A DNA stretch of 64,000 nt, from NCBI RefSeq assembly GCF_001720485.1, contig NZ_CP017114.1, forward strand, positions 558,001 to 622,000, in the 5' to 3' direction. Below, one piece after another: positions 1-8,611 of the stretch. The position numbers and the translations under genes were made by a program. The DNA comes from Cobetia marina (GTDB lineage: Bacteria > Pseudomonadota > Gammaproteobacteria > Pseudomonadales > Halomonadaceae). Position 1 is the first letter of the stretch. Each line of letters starts with the position of its first letter. Below the pieces are notes generated by a model. It was not told where the DNA came from. It did no database searches and saw nothing but the letters and a program-made list of their open reading frames with translations.

Positions 1-234
1 ACGCTCGATGCGCGCGGCCTGCACTGTCCGTTGCCGCTGCTGCGCACCAAGCTGGCACTGGCTGGCATGAGTGCCGGCGAGCAACTCGAGGTCCTCGCCA
101 GCGACGCCGGCGCCTGGGGTGACATCCCCGCCTATCTGGCGCTGAGCGATCACGCGCTGGTCTCGCGTGAAGAGACGGCCGCGGGTGATTATCGCTTCGT
201 GATCAAGGCGCTCACGGAGGATGACCCCTCATGA
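1..234 (+). CDS. TusA-family sulfurtransferase-like protein (5' end cut by the window)
   Basis: The frame is open from base 1 to a TGA at 232-234, so the true start lies outside the window. The visible 77 residues carry the TusA/SirA signature Cys-Pro-Leu-Pro (CPxP) near the N-terminus, in the context ARGLHCPLPLLRTK. In this family that cysteine carries persulfide sulfur for tRNA thiolation or molybdenum-cofactor pathways. The downstream permease gene starts at 231 and overlaps this stop codon (ATGA), so the two are translationally coupled. A TusA-like gene followed by a PerM permease near bcp and dapA is also found in Pseudomonas. Whether it serves tRNA modification or another sulfur-relay role cannot be told from the fragment. 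Confidence 0.85.
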   Translation, partial: TLDARGLHCPLPLLRTKLALAGMSAGEQLEVLASDAGAWGDIPAYLALSDHALVSREETAAGDYRFVIKALTEDDPS

Positions 235-1325
235 CCATGAAGACCCTGTTGCGTGGCTGGTTGGAGCGCTATTTCTCCGATGAGGAGGCGGTGGTGCTGT
301 TTCTGGTGCTGGTGCTGGTCTTCGCGGCCGTCATCTGGCTGGGCAGCATGCTGGCGCCATTCTTCACGGCCTTGATCGTCGCCTTCCTGCTGCAGAGCGG
401 CGTGAGCTTTCTGGAGCGGTTCGGCTTGCCGCGTCTGGCCGCCGTCAGTCTGATGACGCTGGTGTTCATGGGCATCATGCTGGCCAGTGCGCTGATCCTG
501 TTGCCGCTGGTCTGGCATCAGCTGGCCAATCTGATCCAGGAGATTCCCGGCATGTTCGCCTCGGGTCAGCGCTGGCTGGGCGAGTTGCAGCAGCGCTTCC
601 CCGGCCTGATCACGCCGGAGCAGGTCCAGCAGTGGGTCGGCGCCGCCGGGCGTGAGCTGACCCAGTTCGGGCAACGTGCGGTGTCCCTGTCGCTGGCGTC
701 GCTCGGCAACCTGATGGGCGTGGTGATCTATCTGGTGCTGGTGCCGATCCTGGTGTTCTTCATGCTCAAGGATCGCGAGCGGCTGGTGGAGTTCACGCTG
801 GCATTGCTGCCGCGCAAGCGCCTGCTGATGAGTCGGGTGTGGAACGAGATGGATGACCAGATCGCCAACTTCGTGCGCGGCAAGGTGATCGAGATCGTCA
901 TCGTCGGTGGCGTCAGCTACGTCACCTTCGTCATCTTCGGATTGCCGTACTCGGCGCTGCTGGCCATCGTGGTCGGTTTCTCGGTGCTGATTCCCTACAT
1001 CGGGGCGGCGGGGGCGACCCTGCCGGTGGCCGCCGTGGCCGGTTTCCATTTCGGGCTGGGCGATACCTTCATGTACGTGATGATCGCCTACGGCATCATC
1101 CAGGCACTGGATGGCAACGTGCTGGTGCCGTTGCTGTTCTCGGAGGCGGTCAATCTGCACCCGGTGGCGATCATTCTGGCCGTGCTGTTCTTCGGCGGGA
1201 TCTGGGGCTTCTGGGGCGTGTTCTTCGCCATCCCGCTGGCCACGCTGATGAAGTCGCTGCTCTACGCCTGGCCGCGTCGTTCCCGCGCCGAGGCAGGCCT
1301 GCCCGAAGAAGAAGTGCAGGGCTGA
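231..1325 (+). CDS. AI-2E family (PerM-type) inner-membrane transporter
   Basis: A 364-residue polytopic membrane protein. Hydrophobic segments lie at about residues 18-70, 80-105, 155-185 and 215-345, with a soluble amphipathic stretch between about 105 and 150, as in the PerM/AI-2E exporter family. The family is broad: members have been linked to autoinducer-2 export or sodium/proton antiport, and the substrate here cannot be predicted. The ATG overlaps the stop of the upstream TusA-like gene by four bases, so the pair forms one operon. A long palindromic terminator follows at 1360-1397. Confidence 0.88.
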   Translation: MTMKTLLRGWLERYFSDEEAVVLFLVLVLVFAAVIWLGSMLAPFFTALIVAFLLQSGVSFLERFGLPRLAAVSLMTLVFMGIMLASALILLPLVWHQLANLIQEIPGMFASGQRWLGELQQRFPGLITPEQVQQWVGAAGRELTQFGQRAVSLSLASLGNLMGVVIYLVLVPILVFFMLKDRERLVEFTLALLPRKRLLMSRVWNEMDDQIANFVRGKVIEIVIVGGVSYVTFVIFGLPYSALLAIVVGFSVLIPYIGAAGATLPVAAVAGFHFGLGDTFMYVMIAYGIIQALDGNVLVPLLFSEAVNLHPVAIILAVLFFGGIWGFWGVFFAIPLATLMKSLLYAWPRRSRAEAGLPEEEVQG

Positions 1326-1359
1326 GCGCATGTCCCGGGCCTCGTCCCGTGTCGCCTGC

Positions 1360-1397
1360 ATGAAAAAAGCCCCGCCGATCGGCGGGGCTTTTTTCAT
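1360..1397. terminator. Bidirectional terminator, perfect 19-bp inverted repeat with no loop
   Basis: A perfect palindrome: ATG, six A, then the GC-rich arm GCCCCGCCGA and its exact complement ending in six T and CAT. The A-run and T-run flank the GC stem on both sides, so it can act as an intrinsic terminator for the permease gene (+) and for bcp (-), which converge on it. Confidence 0.85.
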
Positions 1398-1493
1398 GGG
1401 CGAGTGGCGGCGTTTCACCGCCATGGCCCTCCAGCAGGACCCTTGCGCACAGGCAGGCCTTGACGCTCGGGGCTTGCAGCCTTCCGGCGAGCA

Positions 1494-1970
1494 TCACTTG
1501 CCGGCGTCGAGCTCGCGGGCGGCGTCCAGCACTTCCTCGACATGGCCCTTGACCTTCACGCCACGCCATTCGCGCGCCAGATTGCCGTCGGCGTCGATCA
1601 GGAAGGTGGAGCGCACCACGCCGAGACTTTCCTTGCCCATGAATTTCTTCATGTGAATGACGTCAAAGATCTTGCACAGGGTCTCGTCCGGGTCGCTGAT
1701 CAGCTCGAACGGGTAGCCCTGCTTGGCCCGGAAGTTCTCGTGGGTGCGCAGGCTGTCGCGGGAGACGCCGAGAATCACGGTGTTGGCCGCTTCGAATTCC
1801 TTGAGGTGGTCGCGGAAGTCACCGCCTTCGGTGGTACAGCCCGGCGTGTGGTCCTTCGGGTAGAAGTAGATGACGGCTTGCTTGCCCTTGAGGCTCGCCG
1901 GGGTGACTTCGGTATCACTGGTGGCTTGTGCGGTAAAGTCGGGAATTGGCTGACCGAGGCTGACGCTCAT
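1494..1970 (-). CDS. bcp: Thioredoxin-dependent peroxiredoxin, Bcp/PrxQ type
   Basis: A 158-residue peroxiredoxin that reduces hydrogen peroxide and organic hydroperoxides in the cytoplasm. The peroxidatic cysteine is Cys45 in the context DHTPGCTTE, at the same number as in E. coli Bcp. The residue at position 50, the resolving cysteine of E. coli Bcp, is Gly here, so the protein probably works by a 1-Cys mechanism or uses another thiol. The ATG at 1970 is chosen because AGGAGAG lies just upstream on the minus strand; the frame is open further but has no family similarity there. It is convergent with the permease gene and divergent from dapA. Confidence 0.93.
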   Translation of the reverse strand: MSVSLGQPIPDFTAQATSDTEVTPASLKGKQAVIYFYPKDHTPGCTTEGGDFRDHLKEFEAANTVILGVSRDSLRTHENFRAKQGYPFELISDPDETLCKIFDVIHMKKFMGKESLGVVRSTFLIDADGNLAREWRGVKVKGHVEEVLDAARELDAGK

Positions 1971-2417
1971 CGTGCTCTCCTGGCGATGACTGACGGCCAT
2001 GTGGCGGCTGACAGTATGGAATGAGGAAAAAAACCGGCAGTCATGGGCATCGCGCTTGCCCGGTTCTGCGGTATGTCCTGCATTACACGCAGGGCGCCCG
2101 AACTTGTCAAAGACGGGGCAGAACTCTTGTGTTTCACCGCCTTGGCGACCGGCGTCATCGGGCCCGTCCGGCGTGCATCTGTCCCGTGGACAGGCGAGGG
2201 AATCCATCGCTTTGCACAACCGGTGCAGATGGCGTCTGTACAGGCTTCGATGGTCTTTGTAACATCATCACCCTTGGCGCGACTCGCGTGTCGGCGTGCC
2301 CACGCAATCAGAGTCCTGCGTCAACCAATCTATGTCAGATGTCTGTCCCCGGGATCTGCTGTTTCAACAGCACAGGGACACGCCTGGCGCATCAGGCACC
2401 AGAGGAGAATTCGAGGG
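1971..2417. other. Divergent bcp/dapA intergenic region, no gene seen
   Basis: 447 bases between the bcp start and the dapA start. In Pseudomonas a gcvR gene occupies this place; I see no reading frame with an ACT-domain pattern here. The dapA frame stays open far upstream, but that stretch lacks family similarity. It holds a plausible promoter for dapA at 2237-2265. Confidence 0.6.
2237..2265 (+). promoter_or_regulatory. Possible sigma-70 promoter for dapA
   Basis: TGTACA at 2237-2242, a 17-base spacer, then TAACAT at 2260-2265. Each hexamer matches the consensus at four of six bases. It lies about 150 bases upstream of the dapA ATG. Confidence 0.3.
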
Positions 2418-3302
2418 ATGATCACAGGTAGCATTGTCGCACTGGCGACCCCGATGAAGGCCACCGGCGAGATCGACTGGGACGCCCTGCGCCAGCTGGT
2501 CGCCTTCCACCTCGAAAATGGCACCGATGCCATCGTCGCCGCCGGCACTACCGGCGAGCCGACCACCATGTCCTTCGCGGAGCACTTCGATGTGATCCGC
2601 TGTGTGGTCGAGACGGTCGCCGGCAAGATTCCGGTCATCGCCGGGACTGGCGCCAACGCCACCTCCGAAGCCGTCGAGCTTGCCCGTTATGCCAAGGAAG
2701 TCGGTGCGGATTACTGCCTCTCCGTGGCGCCGTACTACAACAAGCCGACCCAGGAAGGGCTCTATCAGCACTTCAAGGCCGTCGCCGAGCAGGCCGGCAT
2801 TCCGGTCATTCTCTACAACGTGCCGGGTCGTACCTGCTCCGATATCTACAACGAGACGGTCTTCCGCCTCGCCGAGCTCGACAACATCGTCGGCCTCAAG
2901 GATGCTACCGGCAATCTGGAGCGTGGTCAGGAGCTGATCGACCGCCTCAAGGGCACCGATTTCGCGCTCTACTCCGGTGATGACCCCACGGCCTGCGACT
3001 TCATCCTGATGGGCGGCCACGGTGACATCTCCGTGACGGCCAACGTCGCACCGCGCCTGATGCACGAGATGTGCGCCGCCGCCGTCGCCGGCGATGCCGA
3101 GCGTGCTCACCAGATCAACACGCGCCTGATGCCGCTGCACTCCGCGATGGGCGTCGAATCCAACCCGATTCCGGTCAAGTACGCCATGCATCGCATGGCG
3201 CTGGCACCGGAAGCCGGCGTGCGTCTGCCGCTGACCTGGCTGTCCGAGCAGTATCACTCCACGGTCGATGAAGCGCTGCAACTGGCCGAGGTGCTCAACT
3301 GA
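2418..3302 (+). CDS. dapA: 4-hydroxy-tetrahydrodipicolinate synthase
   Basis: A 294-residue TIM-barrel enzyme that condenses pyruvate with aspartate semialdehyde, the first committed step of lysine and diaminopimelate synthesis. The catalytic residues fall at the E. coli numbers: Lys161 (GLKDATG), which forms the Schiff base with pyruvate, Tyr133 (ILYNVPGRT), and Thr44/Thr45 in GTTGEPTT. The start is the ATG following GAGG at 2418. The frame runs in from upstream, but only from this point does the protein match family length. The stop shares one base with the bamC start (TGATG), so the two are coupled. Confidence 0.96.
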   Translation: MITGSIVALATPMKATGEIDWDALRQLVAFHLENGTDAIVAAGTTGEPTTMSFAEHFDVIRCVVETVAGKIPVIAGTGANATSEAVELARYAKEVGADYCLSVAPYYNKPTQEGLYQHFKAVAEQAGIPVILYNVPGRTCSDIYNETVFRLAELDNIVGLKDATGNLERGQELIDRLKGTDFALYSGDDPTACDFILMGGHGDISVTANVAPRLMHEMCAAAVAGDAERAHQINTRLMPLHSAMGVESNPIPVKYAMHRMALAPEAGVRLPLTWLSEQYHSTVDEALQLAEVLN

Positions 3303-4240
3303 TGAGTCAGCGTCTTGTGCCACTGGCCCTGCTGACGGCTCTCGCGGTCGCCGGCTGCTCCAGTGATGGTTATTACTATGACCGCAACAGCGAGTATGCG
3401 GACGCCAGCATCGCGCCGCCGCTCGAGCTGCCCGAGACACGCAATCGCGCCGAATATCAGGACTCGATGCCGGTGCCACAGGCCAGCAGCGATTTCCTGG
3501 CCAGCGATGACTTCGAGGCGCCGCGTCCGCAGCCGCTGGCGACCAGCGAGAAGGGACAGCGTGAATTCGTCGCCCTGCGTCAGAGTGGCGATGCCCGCTG
3601 GCTGGCGGTGAATGCCGCGCCTGCAGCGGTCTGGACGCGCCTGCAGACCTTCGCGCGTGACCAGCAGCTGGACGTGCAGAGCATCGATGCCGGCAAGGGC
3701 GAGATCACCACCAGCCAGGGCGTGATCAGCGTCAATCAGGGCCTGCGTGCCGACGCCTCTGAAGTGCGTTGTCAGCAGGGCGGTGACGTCTCCGGCAGCT
3801 GCCTGAACGCGCTGCGTGGCTATCTGGCCGCCTCGCCTGCAGACAGCGGTGTCTCGCTGGCGGCGCAGTCGCTCAGCCGTGACGACCGGGTACGTCTGGA
3901 AGGCCGTGACGGTACCTGGCAGATCGACCTGGCACTGGATACCGAGCGCAGCTGGGCCGAGCTGCTCTACCAGCTGCAGAAGAACTTCAACACCGACTAC
4001 CAGAAGCTGGTGGATCAGAACCGCTCACGTGGCGAATTCATGGTCAACTACATCCCGCGGGAAGATCGCGACGGTGGCTGGCTGGGGATCGGCGGGGATG
4101 GCGAGCCGCTGCCGATGGTGCTCACGCTGCGTGGCGAGCAGGATCATACGCTGGTCACAGCCAAGCGCGCCGACGGTGAAGAGACCACGCCTGCACTGGC
4201 CCGCGAGCTACTCGACGCCGTGGCGTCGACGCTGCGCTGA
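3302..4240 (+). CDS. bamC: Outer-membrane assembly lipoprotein BamC
   Basis: A 312-residue lipoprotein. The signal peptide (about residues 1-18) ends in the lipobox VAGC with Cys19 as the lipidation site, followed by a Ser/Asp/Tyr-rich unstructured segment and two helix-grip-type regions. BamC is a non-essential part of the BAM complex that inserts beta-barrel proteins into the outer membrane. It directly follows dapA with a one-base overlap, the order known from E. coli and Pseudomonas. The hypothetical MBL gene starts two bases after its stop. Confidence 0.9.
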   Translation: MSQRLVPLALLTALAVAGCSSDGYYYDRNSEYADASIAPPLELPETRNRAEYQDSMPVPQASSDFLASDDFEAPRPQPLATSEKGQREFVALRQSGDARWLAVNAAPAAVWTRLQTFARDQQLDVQSIDAGKGEITTSQGVISVNQGLRADASEVRCQQGGDVSGSCLNALRGYLAASPADSGVSLAAQSLSRDDRVRLEGRDGTWQIDLALDTERSWAELLYQLQKNFNTDYQKLVDQNRSRGEFMVNYIPREDRDGGWLGIGGDGEPLPMVLTLRGEQDHTLVTAKRADGEETTPALARELLDAVASTLR

Positions 4241-4242
4241 GC

Positions 4243-5109
4243 ATGCTGCTTGATGCGTCTGCCGCCTCATTCGACCTTGCGTCGGATGAGGCGGCTGCGT
4301 TCTCGGCGCCGGCCCGCAGCGGCGTGATGTCGATGGCCTCGCTGGGCAGTGGCAGCAAGGGCAACGGCACGCTGATACGCACGCGTGAGGCGCTGGTGCT
4401 GGTGGACTGTGGCTTCACGCTCAAGGAGAGCGAGGCGCGTCTGGCGCGGCTCGGGGTGCATCCCTCGCAGCTGGATGCCGTGCTGGTCACCCATGAACAT
4501 GGTGACCATCTGGGAGGCATCGGGCCGCTGGCGCGCCGTCATGGTGTGCCGGTGCATCTGACCACGGGCACCTGGCTTGCCGGCCGCGCGAAGAAGCTCG
4601 GCACGTTGCCGAGCCGTCATCTGATCACGCCGCAGCAGGAATTCGCGATCAAGGATCTCGAGATCCTGCCGGTGACCGTGCCGCATGATGCACGTGAGCC
4701 GGTGCAGTTCGTGTTCAGCCGACGTGGCGAGACGGCCACGCGGCGTCTGGGCGTGCTGACGGACCTCGGTCACGTCAGCGAGCACGTGCTGAGCTGCTTT
4801 GCCGACTGCGATGGTCTGGTGCTGGAGTTCAACCACGACCCGCAGATGCTGGCCAGTGGCCCTTATCCGCCCAGCCTCAAGCGGCGGGTCGGTGGACGGC
4901 TCGGCCATCTGGCCAACGCCCAGGCCTGTGCCGCGCTGCCGTATCTGGGGCTGGAGCGCCTGCAGCGGCTGGTCGCCTCGCACCTGTCGGAGAGCAACAA
5001 TCATCCGTCATTGGCCCGGGAGGCACTGGCCCCCTGGCTTGCGGACGACGATAGCCGCCTGATCATCGCCGCGCAGGACAGCGGCTTTGGCTGGCAGGCC
5101 ATCGCCTGA
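4243..5109 (+). CDS. MBL-fold metal-dependent hydrolase
   Basis: Up to 288 residues with the metallo-beta-lactamase core motif THEHGDHLGG (HxHxDH), a later Asp in LTDLGH and a C-terminal SHLSESNNHP segment, resembling the YycJ/WalJ group of predicted exonuclease-like hydrolases. The substrate is unknown. Two starts are possible: ATG 4243, two bases after bamC, or ATG 4327, which would begin right before the conserved beta-strand ASLGSGSKGN and gives the usual family N-terminus. Neither has a strong ribosome-binding site. The location between bamC and purC matches Pseudomonas, where an MBL protein sits at the same place. Confidence 0.87.
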   Translation: MLLDASAASFDLASDEAAAFSAPARSGVMSMASLGSGSKGNGTLIRTREALVLVDCGFTLKESEARLARLGVHPSQLDAVLVTHEHGDHLGGIGPLARRHGVPVHLTTGTWLAGRAKKLGTLPSRHLITPQQEFAIKDLEILPVTVPHDAREPVQFVFSRRGETATRRLGVLTDLGHVSEHVLSCFADCDGLVLEFNHDPQMLASGPYPPSLKRRVGGRLGHLANAQACAALPYLGLERLQRLVASHLSESNNHPSLAREALAPWLADDDSRLIIAAQDSGFGWQAIA

Positions 5110-5117
5110 TACTCATG

Positions 5118-5146
5118 ACGCCCGGTCGCTTCGCGATCGGGCGTTT
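5118..5146 (+). terminator. Weak intrinsic terminator after the MBL hydrolase gene
   Basis: An 11-bp stem (5118-5128 with 5134-5144, one G-U pair), a five-base loop and a short run of three T. It separates the dapA-bamC-MBL transcript from purC. Confidence 0.5.
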
Positions 5147-5303
5147 GTGATTCTGGATGAGCTGACCAGATGGACAGCTCTCGAATCACGCCATACACCA
5201 ACGCCACGGTCCTTCTCGACTGGGCGTGACAGACTCAAGCGTGATCGATTCATCGTCGACCGCCTCAACACTCGACGCGACTAGCGTCATCAGGGGGAAT
5301 CTC

Positions 5304-6020
5304 ATGGAAAAGCGTGAAGAGCTCTACGCTGGCAAGGCCAAATCCGTCTTCGTCACCGACGATCCGGATCTTCTGCTGCTGGAATTCCGCGACGATACCA
5401 GTGCCTTCGACGGCAAGCGTATCGAGCAGCTGGACCGCAAGGGCATGGTCAACAACAAGTTCAATGCCTTCATCATGGAGAAGCTCAAGGCGGCCGGTAT
5501 CCCGACCCACTTCGAGCGTCTGGTCAGCGACAACGAGTGTCTGGTCAAGCGTCTCGACATGATGGCGGTGGAGTGCGTGGTGCGTAACATCTCCGCCGGC
5601 TCACTGGTGCGTCGTCTGGGTGTCGAGGAAGGCCTCGAGCTCAATCCGCCGACCTTCGAGCTGTTCCTCAAGAACGACGAGAAGGGCGACCCGATGATCA
5701 ACGAATCGCTGGTCGAGACCTTCGGCTGGGCAGAGCCCAAGCACCTGGCGCGCGCCAAGGAACTGACCTTCCAGGTCAACGACATCCTCAAGCAGCTGTT
5801 CCTCGATGGCGGCATCCTGCTGGTCGACTACAAGCTCGAGTTCGGTGTCTTCAAGGGTGAGGTCGTGCTGGGTGACGAATTCTCGCCGGACGGCTGCCGT
5901 CTGTGGGATGCCGAGACGCGCGAGAAGCTCGACAAGGACCGCTTCCGTCAGGGTCTGGGCGGCGTGATCGAAGCCTACGAGGAAGTCGGCCGTCGTATCG
6001 GGATCGATTTCACGGCGTGA
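5304..6020 (+). CDS. purC: Phosphoribosylaminoimidazole-succinocarboxamide synthase (SAICAR synthetase)
   Basis: 238 residues, the length of the short bacterial PurC. It joins aspartate to CAIR using ATP in purine synthesis. The N-terminus [12 protein letters not shown] is the glycine-rich nucleotide-binding loop; the internal segments [13 protein letters not shown] and [24 protein letters not shown] are typical of the family. The ATG at 5304 follows AGGGGGAA at good spacing; the open frame upstream to 5226 is not conserved. A long hairpin at 6064-6102 follows. Confidence 0.95.
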   Translation: MEKREELYAGKAKSVFVTDDPDLLLLEFRDDTSAFDGKRIEQLDRKGMVNNKFNAFIMEKLKAAGIPTHFERLVSDNECLVKRLDMMAVECVVRNISAGSLVRRLGVEEGLELNPPTFELFLKNDEKGDPMINESLVETFGWAEPKHLARAKELTFQVNDILKQLFLDGGILLVDYKLEFGVFKGEVVLGDEFSPDGCRLWDAETREKLDKDRFRQGLGGVIEAYEEVGRRIGIDFTA

Positions 6021-6063
6021 GCATGGCGTGAGGCCGCCGCCTCACTCACGATGCACACATGAA

Positions 6064-6102
6064 CGAGACGACCCTCCTGCCAGTGGCAGGAGGGTCGTCT
6101 CG
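6064..6102. terminator. Perfect 19-bp inverted repeat between convergent purC and the reductase gene
   Basis: The arms at 6064-6082 and 6084-6102 are exact complements separated by a single G. There is no real T-run on either side, so this is either a strong hairpin-dependent terminator or a structure that protects both mRNA 3' ends. Confidence 0.65.
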
Positions 6103-6145
6103 TGTCAGAGGTTTGCATGTGCAGAGGTGAAGCGGTACGGAGGCG

Positions 6146-6724
6146 TTACCCGTGGCGCAGTCTCGCCAGCTCGATCACCTGCTGTGCGACACTCGCCAGC
6201 GCGTGATCCTGACCTTCGTCATCCAGGCTGCCATCCTCGCGAAAGGCACTGCCTGCCCGGGATACCGCGATCTGCTGGGGAGCGACCAGCATGCCGAGGT
6301 TGTTCAGATAGAGTCGCACGAACGGCAGGGCGCGCATGCCGCCCATCCCGCCCGGGGATGCCGAGACGATGCCGACCGGCATGCCGCGCAAGGCATCCAT
6401 GCCGCTCTGGCCTTCGGTGTCCGGACGCGACAGCCAGTCAAAGGTGTTCTTGAGCAATGGGCTGAAGAAGCCATTGTATTCCGGGGTGGCCAGCAACAGC
6501 CCCTGATGGCTGGCAAACAGGGCCTGCAGACGGTCTGCACTGGCAGGACGCCCGTTGGCTTCTTCGCTGTCCCCATCGTAGAGCGGCATCGGGAAGTCGT
6601 TGAGGTCGAGCAGGTTGATCTCGGCTCCCTGATCGCCGGCCAGATGGGCGAGGCGAGTGATCAGGCGCCGATTGACGGAGGCCTTGCGGGTACTGGCGGC
6701 AAAGGCAAGCAGACGAATACTCAT
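6146..6724 (-). CDS. NAD(P)H-dependent FMN reductase
   Basis: A 192-residue flavodoxin-like protein of the NADPH-dependent FMN reductase family (ArsH/SsuE/azoreductase-like). The FMN phosphate loop is visible as AASTRKASVNRRL at the N-terminus, and the isoalloxazine-contact motif as PEYNGFFSPLLKN. Such enzymes reduce free or bound flavin, quinones or azo compounds; the substrate cannot be told. GGGAG precedes the ATG at 6724. It converges with purC. Confidence 0.87.
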   Translation of the reverse strand: MSIRLLAFAASTRKASVNRRLITRLAHLAGDQGAEINLLDLNDFPMPLYDGDSEEANGRPASADRLQALFASHQGLLLATPEYNGFFSPLLKNTFDWLSRPDTEGQSGMDALRGMPVGIVSASPGGMGGMRALPFVRLYLNNLGMLVAPQQIAVSRAGSAFREDGSLDDEGQDHALASVAQQVIELARLRHG

Positions 6725-6842
6725 GCGGCGGACTCCCGGTGGAACACGTGAAGATGCTGGAATGCACGCCCAGTATGGTCAGGAGTCGTGACGGTTCGCC
6801 AATGCAATCTGGCATTGTCCTGATCTGGCGCCGCTCTCTCGT

Positions 6843-7727
6843 TCAGCTGGCCACGATGGCGGCGACCTGCATCGTCAGGCTGCCGTCGGGTTGGGTGTAC
6901 GCCGTGAAGCGCACATCCACGTCCACCAGCTGCACGCCATATTGACGCTTGCCATCGGCAGTCTTGGCGGCGTGGTAGGCGGGGCGCGGGTCCTGGGCGA
7001 GCACTTCCTCGATCAGCGCGCGCAGCGTGGCACTGTCGGAGCGCTGTTCAAGCTGCTGCTCGGCTTCGTCACTGAACATGACGGCATGGCGTGGCGGCGG
7101 GGCAGGCGCGTAACCGGCGCGCGCCTGGGGCACGGCATCGACCCACGGCAGATAGGGCTTGATGTCCATCACCGGCGTGCCATCCAGCAGGTCATGGCCG
7201 CGCAGCAGCAGGCGCACTCCGCTGTGCCTGCCCGTCTGTCTGCCACCCGGCTTGTCGCTGGCGCCTGTCTCGACGCCTGCAAGCTCGACCACCGACTGGC
7301 CCAGTCGGTTGGGGCGATGGGTACTGCGCGAGGCGAACACGCCGGTGCGTGCATTGCCACCCAGGCGTGGCGGGCGGATCAGCGGCGTCCAGCGTGTGGG
7401 GCTGGCGTGGAACAGGAAGTGGATCCACAGGTGGCTGAAGCCGTCGATGTCGCGCACGCAGTCCGGGTCATCGAAGGGCGGCAGCAGGTGCAGGATGGCG
7501 GTGGCATGGCGTGCCAGACCCGGCTGGCGGGGAATGCCGAACTTGTCCGGGTAGCAGCTCTCGATGATGCCCACCGGCTGCATGGTCTGTTGCCCCAGTG
7601 CCATGGCCTGCTCACGCAGATGAGGGGGCAGCTGCGGCATGCGCCTGGCCAGTGCGGCATCGCTCATCGGGCGCTCGGCCGTGTCGGCGGTCGGATGGGG
7701 GCTGGCGGGCTGATCGGAAGAGGACAT
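6843..7727 (-). CDS. trmO: tRNA (t6A37) N6-methyltransferase, TrmO/TsaA family
   Basis: Predicted SAM-dependent enzyme that methylates N6-threonylcarbamoyladenosine at position 37 of tRNA. The family core is clear: VGIIESCYPDKFGIPRQPGL, GFSHLWIHFLFH, FASRSTHRPNRLG and the C-terminal KPYLPWVDAVP. The frame is open well beyond the core, so the start is uncertain. ATG 7727 gives 294 residues; ATG 7667, 7640 or 7604 would remove a Ser/Pro/Ala-rich leader and bring the N-terminus closer to E. coli TrmO. None has a strong ribosome-binding site. It is divergent from mtnB. Confidence 0.88.
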   Translation of the reverse strand: MSSSDQPASPHPTADTAERPMSDAALARRMPQLPPHLREQAMALGQQTMQPVGIIESCYPDKFGIPRQPGLARHATAILHLLPPFDDPDCVRDIDGFSHLWIHFLFHASPTRWTPLIRPPRLGGNARTGVFASRSTHRPNRLGQSVVELAGVETGASDKPGGRQTGRHSGVRLLLRGHDLLDGTPVMDIKPYLPWVDAVPQARAGYAPAPPPRHAVMFSDEAEQQLEQRSDSATLRALIEEVLAQDPRPAYHAAKTADGKRQYGVQLVDVDVRFTAYTQPDGSLTMQVAAIVAS

Positions 7728-7942
7728 GGCAAGACCGTGGCAGAGGCTGAAGTGATGACGGGGCAGGATGTCGTGTGACATCCCGGGCCGCCATGATGCC
7801 ATGCTCGTCGTCGTACGGCATGACTGGTCTCGCCGGGCTGGCTTGTGTAGTCTGCCGCGAGAGCAGTGCCCAGCGGCACTGAGTCGTGATGCTGGCGTCG
7901 GAGCGAGAGCGCTCCACGCGATTCTTGAGGGCCAATCAGACC

Positions 7943-8611
7943 ATGTCAGACCCCATCGCCATTGCCGCCACCGCCGATGGCCTGCAGCCGACGCTGGATC
8001 TTGATCATCTGGCGCATGCGAGCCAGCAGTTGATCGAGGCCGGGCGCGCACTGGACGCTGCCGGTCAGGTGCCCGCCACGGGCGGCAACTTCTCCTGTCG
8101 CCTCAGTGATCGCCTGATGGCGGTGACTGCCTCGGGCTGCCACAAGGGCCGCCTGACCAGTGGCGATATCCTGGTCAGCGATTTCGCCGTCAGGTTGCTG
8201 GGCACATCACGCAAGGCCTCGGACGAGGCACGCCTGCATGGCCAGCTCTACGAGGATCTGCCGCAGGCGCAGGCGATTCTGCATACCCACTCCAGGGCCG
8301 CCACCGTGCTGTCGCTGTGTCATGAGGGCGACACCCTGAACCTGGAGGGCTTCGAGCTCAACAAGGCCCTGGAAGGTATCAAGAGCCATGAGACGCCAGT
8401 ACGTCTGGCGGTGTTCGACAATACTCAGGACATCGATGCACTGGCGCTGGACGTGCGGGCCCGCCTCAAGGCGGATGCCGGCCTGCATGGCTACCTGATT
8501 CGTGGTCATGGCCTCTATACCTGGGCCAGCAGCATGACGGCCTGCCGCCGGCATGTCGAAGCGCTCGATTTCCTGATGGGCTGTGAACTGGAACTGAGGA
8601 GACAGCGATGA
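7943..8611 (+). CDS. mtnB: Methylthioribulose-1-phosphate dehydratase
   Basis: A 222-residue class-II aldolase-fold protein and the first gene of a three-gene methionine-salvage operon. It dehydrates methylthioribulose-1-phosphate to the diketone intermediate. The zinc-binding pair is visible in ILHTHSRAATVLSL, with a third histidine in LIRGHGLYTWA. The ATG at 7943 is preceded by GAGG. Its stop overlaps the mtnD start (ATGA). The order mtnB-mtnD-mtnC matches Pseudomonas. The genes for methylthioribose-1-phosphate isomerase and for MTA cleavage are not in this window. Confidence 0.94.
   Translation: MSDPIAIAATADGLQPTLDLDHLAHASQQLIEAGRALDAAGQVPATGGNFSCRLSDRLMAVTASGCHKGRLTSGDILVSDFAVRLLGTSRKASDEARLHGQLYEDLPQAQAILHTHSRAATVLSLCHEGDTLNLEGFELNKALEGIKSHETPVRLAVFDNTQDIDALALDVRARLKADAGLHGYLIRGHGLYTWASSMTACRRHVEALDFLMGCELELRRQR

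Noticed and set aside
189..1424. Long open minus-strand frame opposite the permease gene
   Set aside because: His/Gln/Arg-rich translation typical of the antisense of a GC-rich gene; no motif, and the plus-strand protein is a clear PerM permease.
2043..2417. Upstream extension of the dapA frame
   Set aside because: DapA catalytic residues take their standard numbers from ATG 2418, and the extension has no family similarity.
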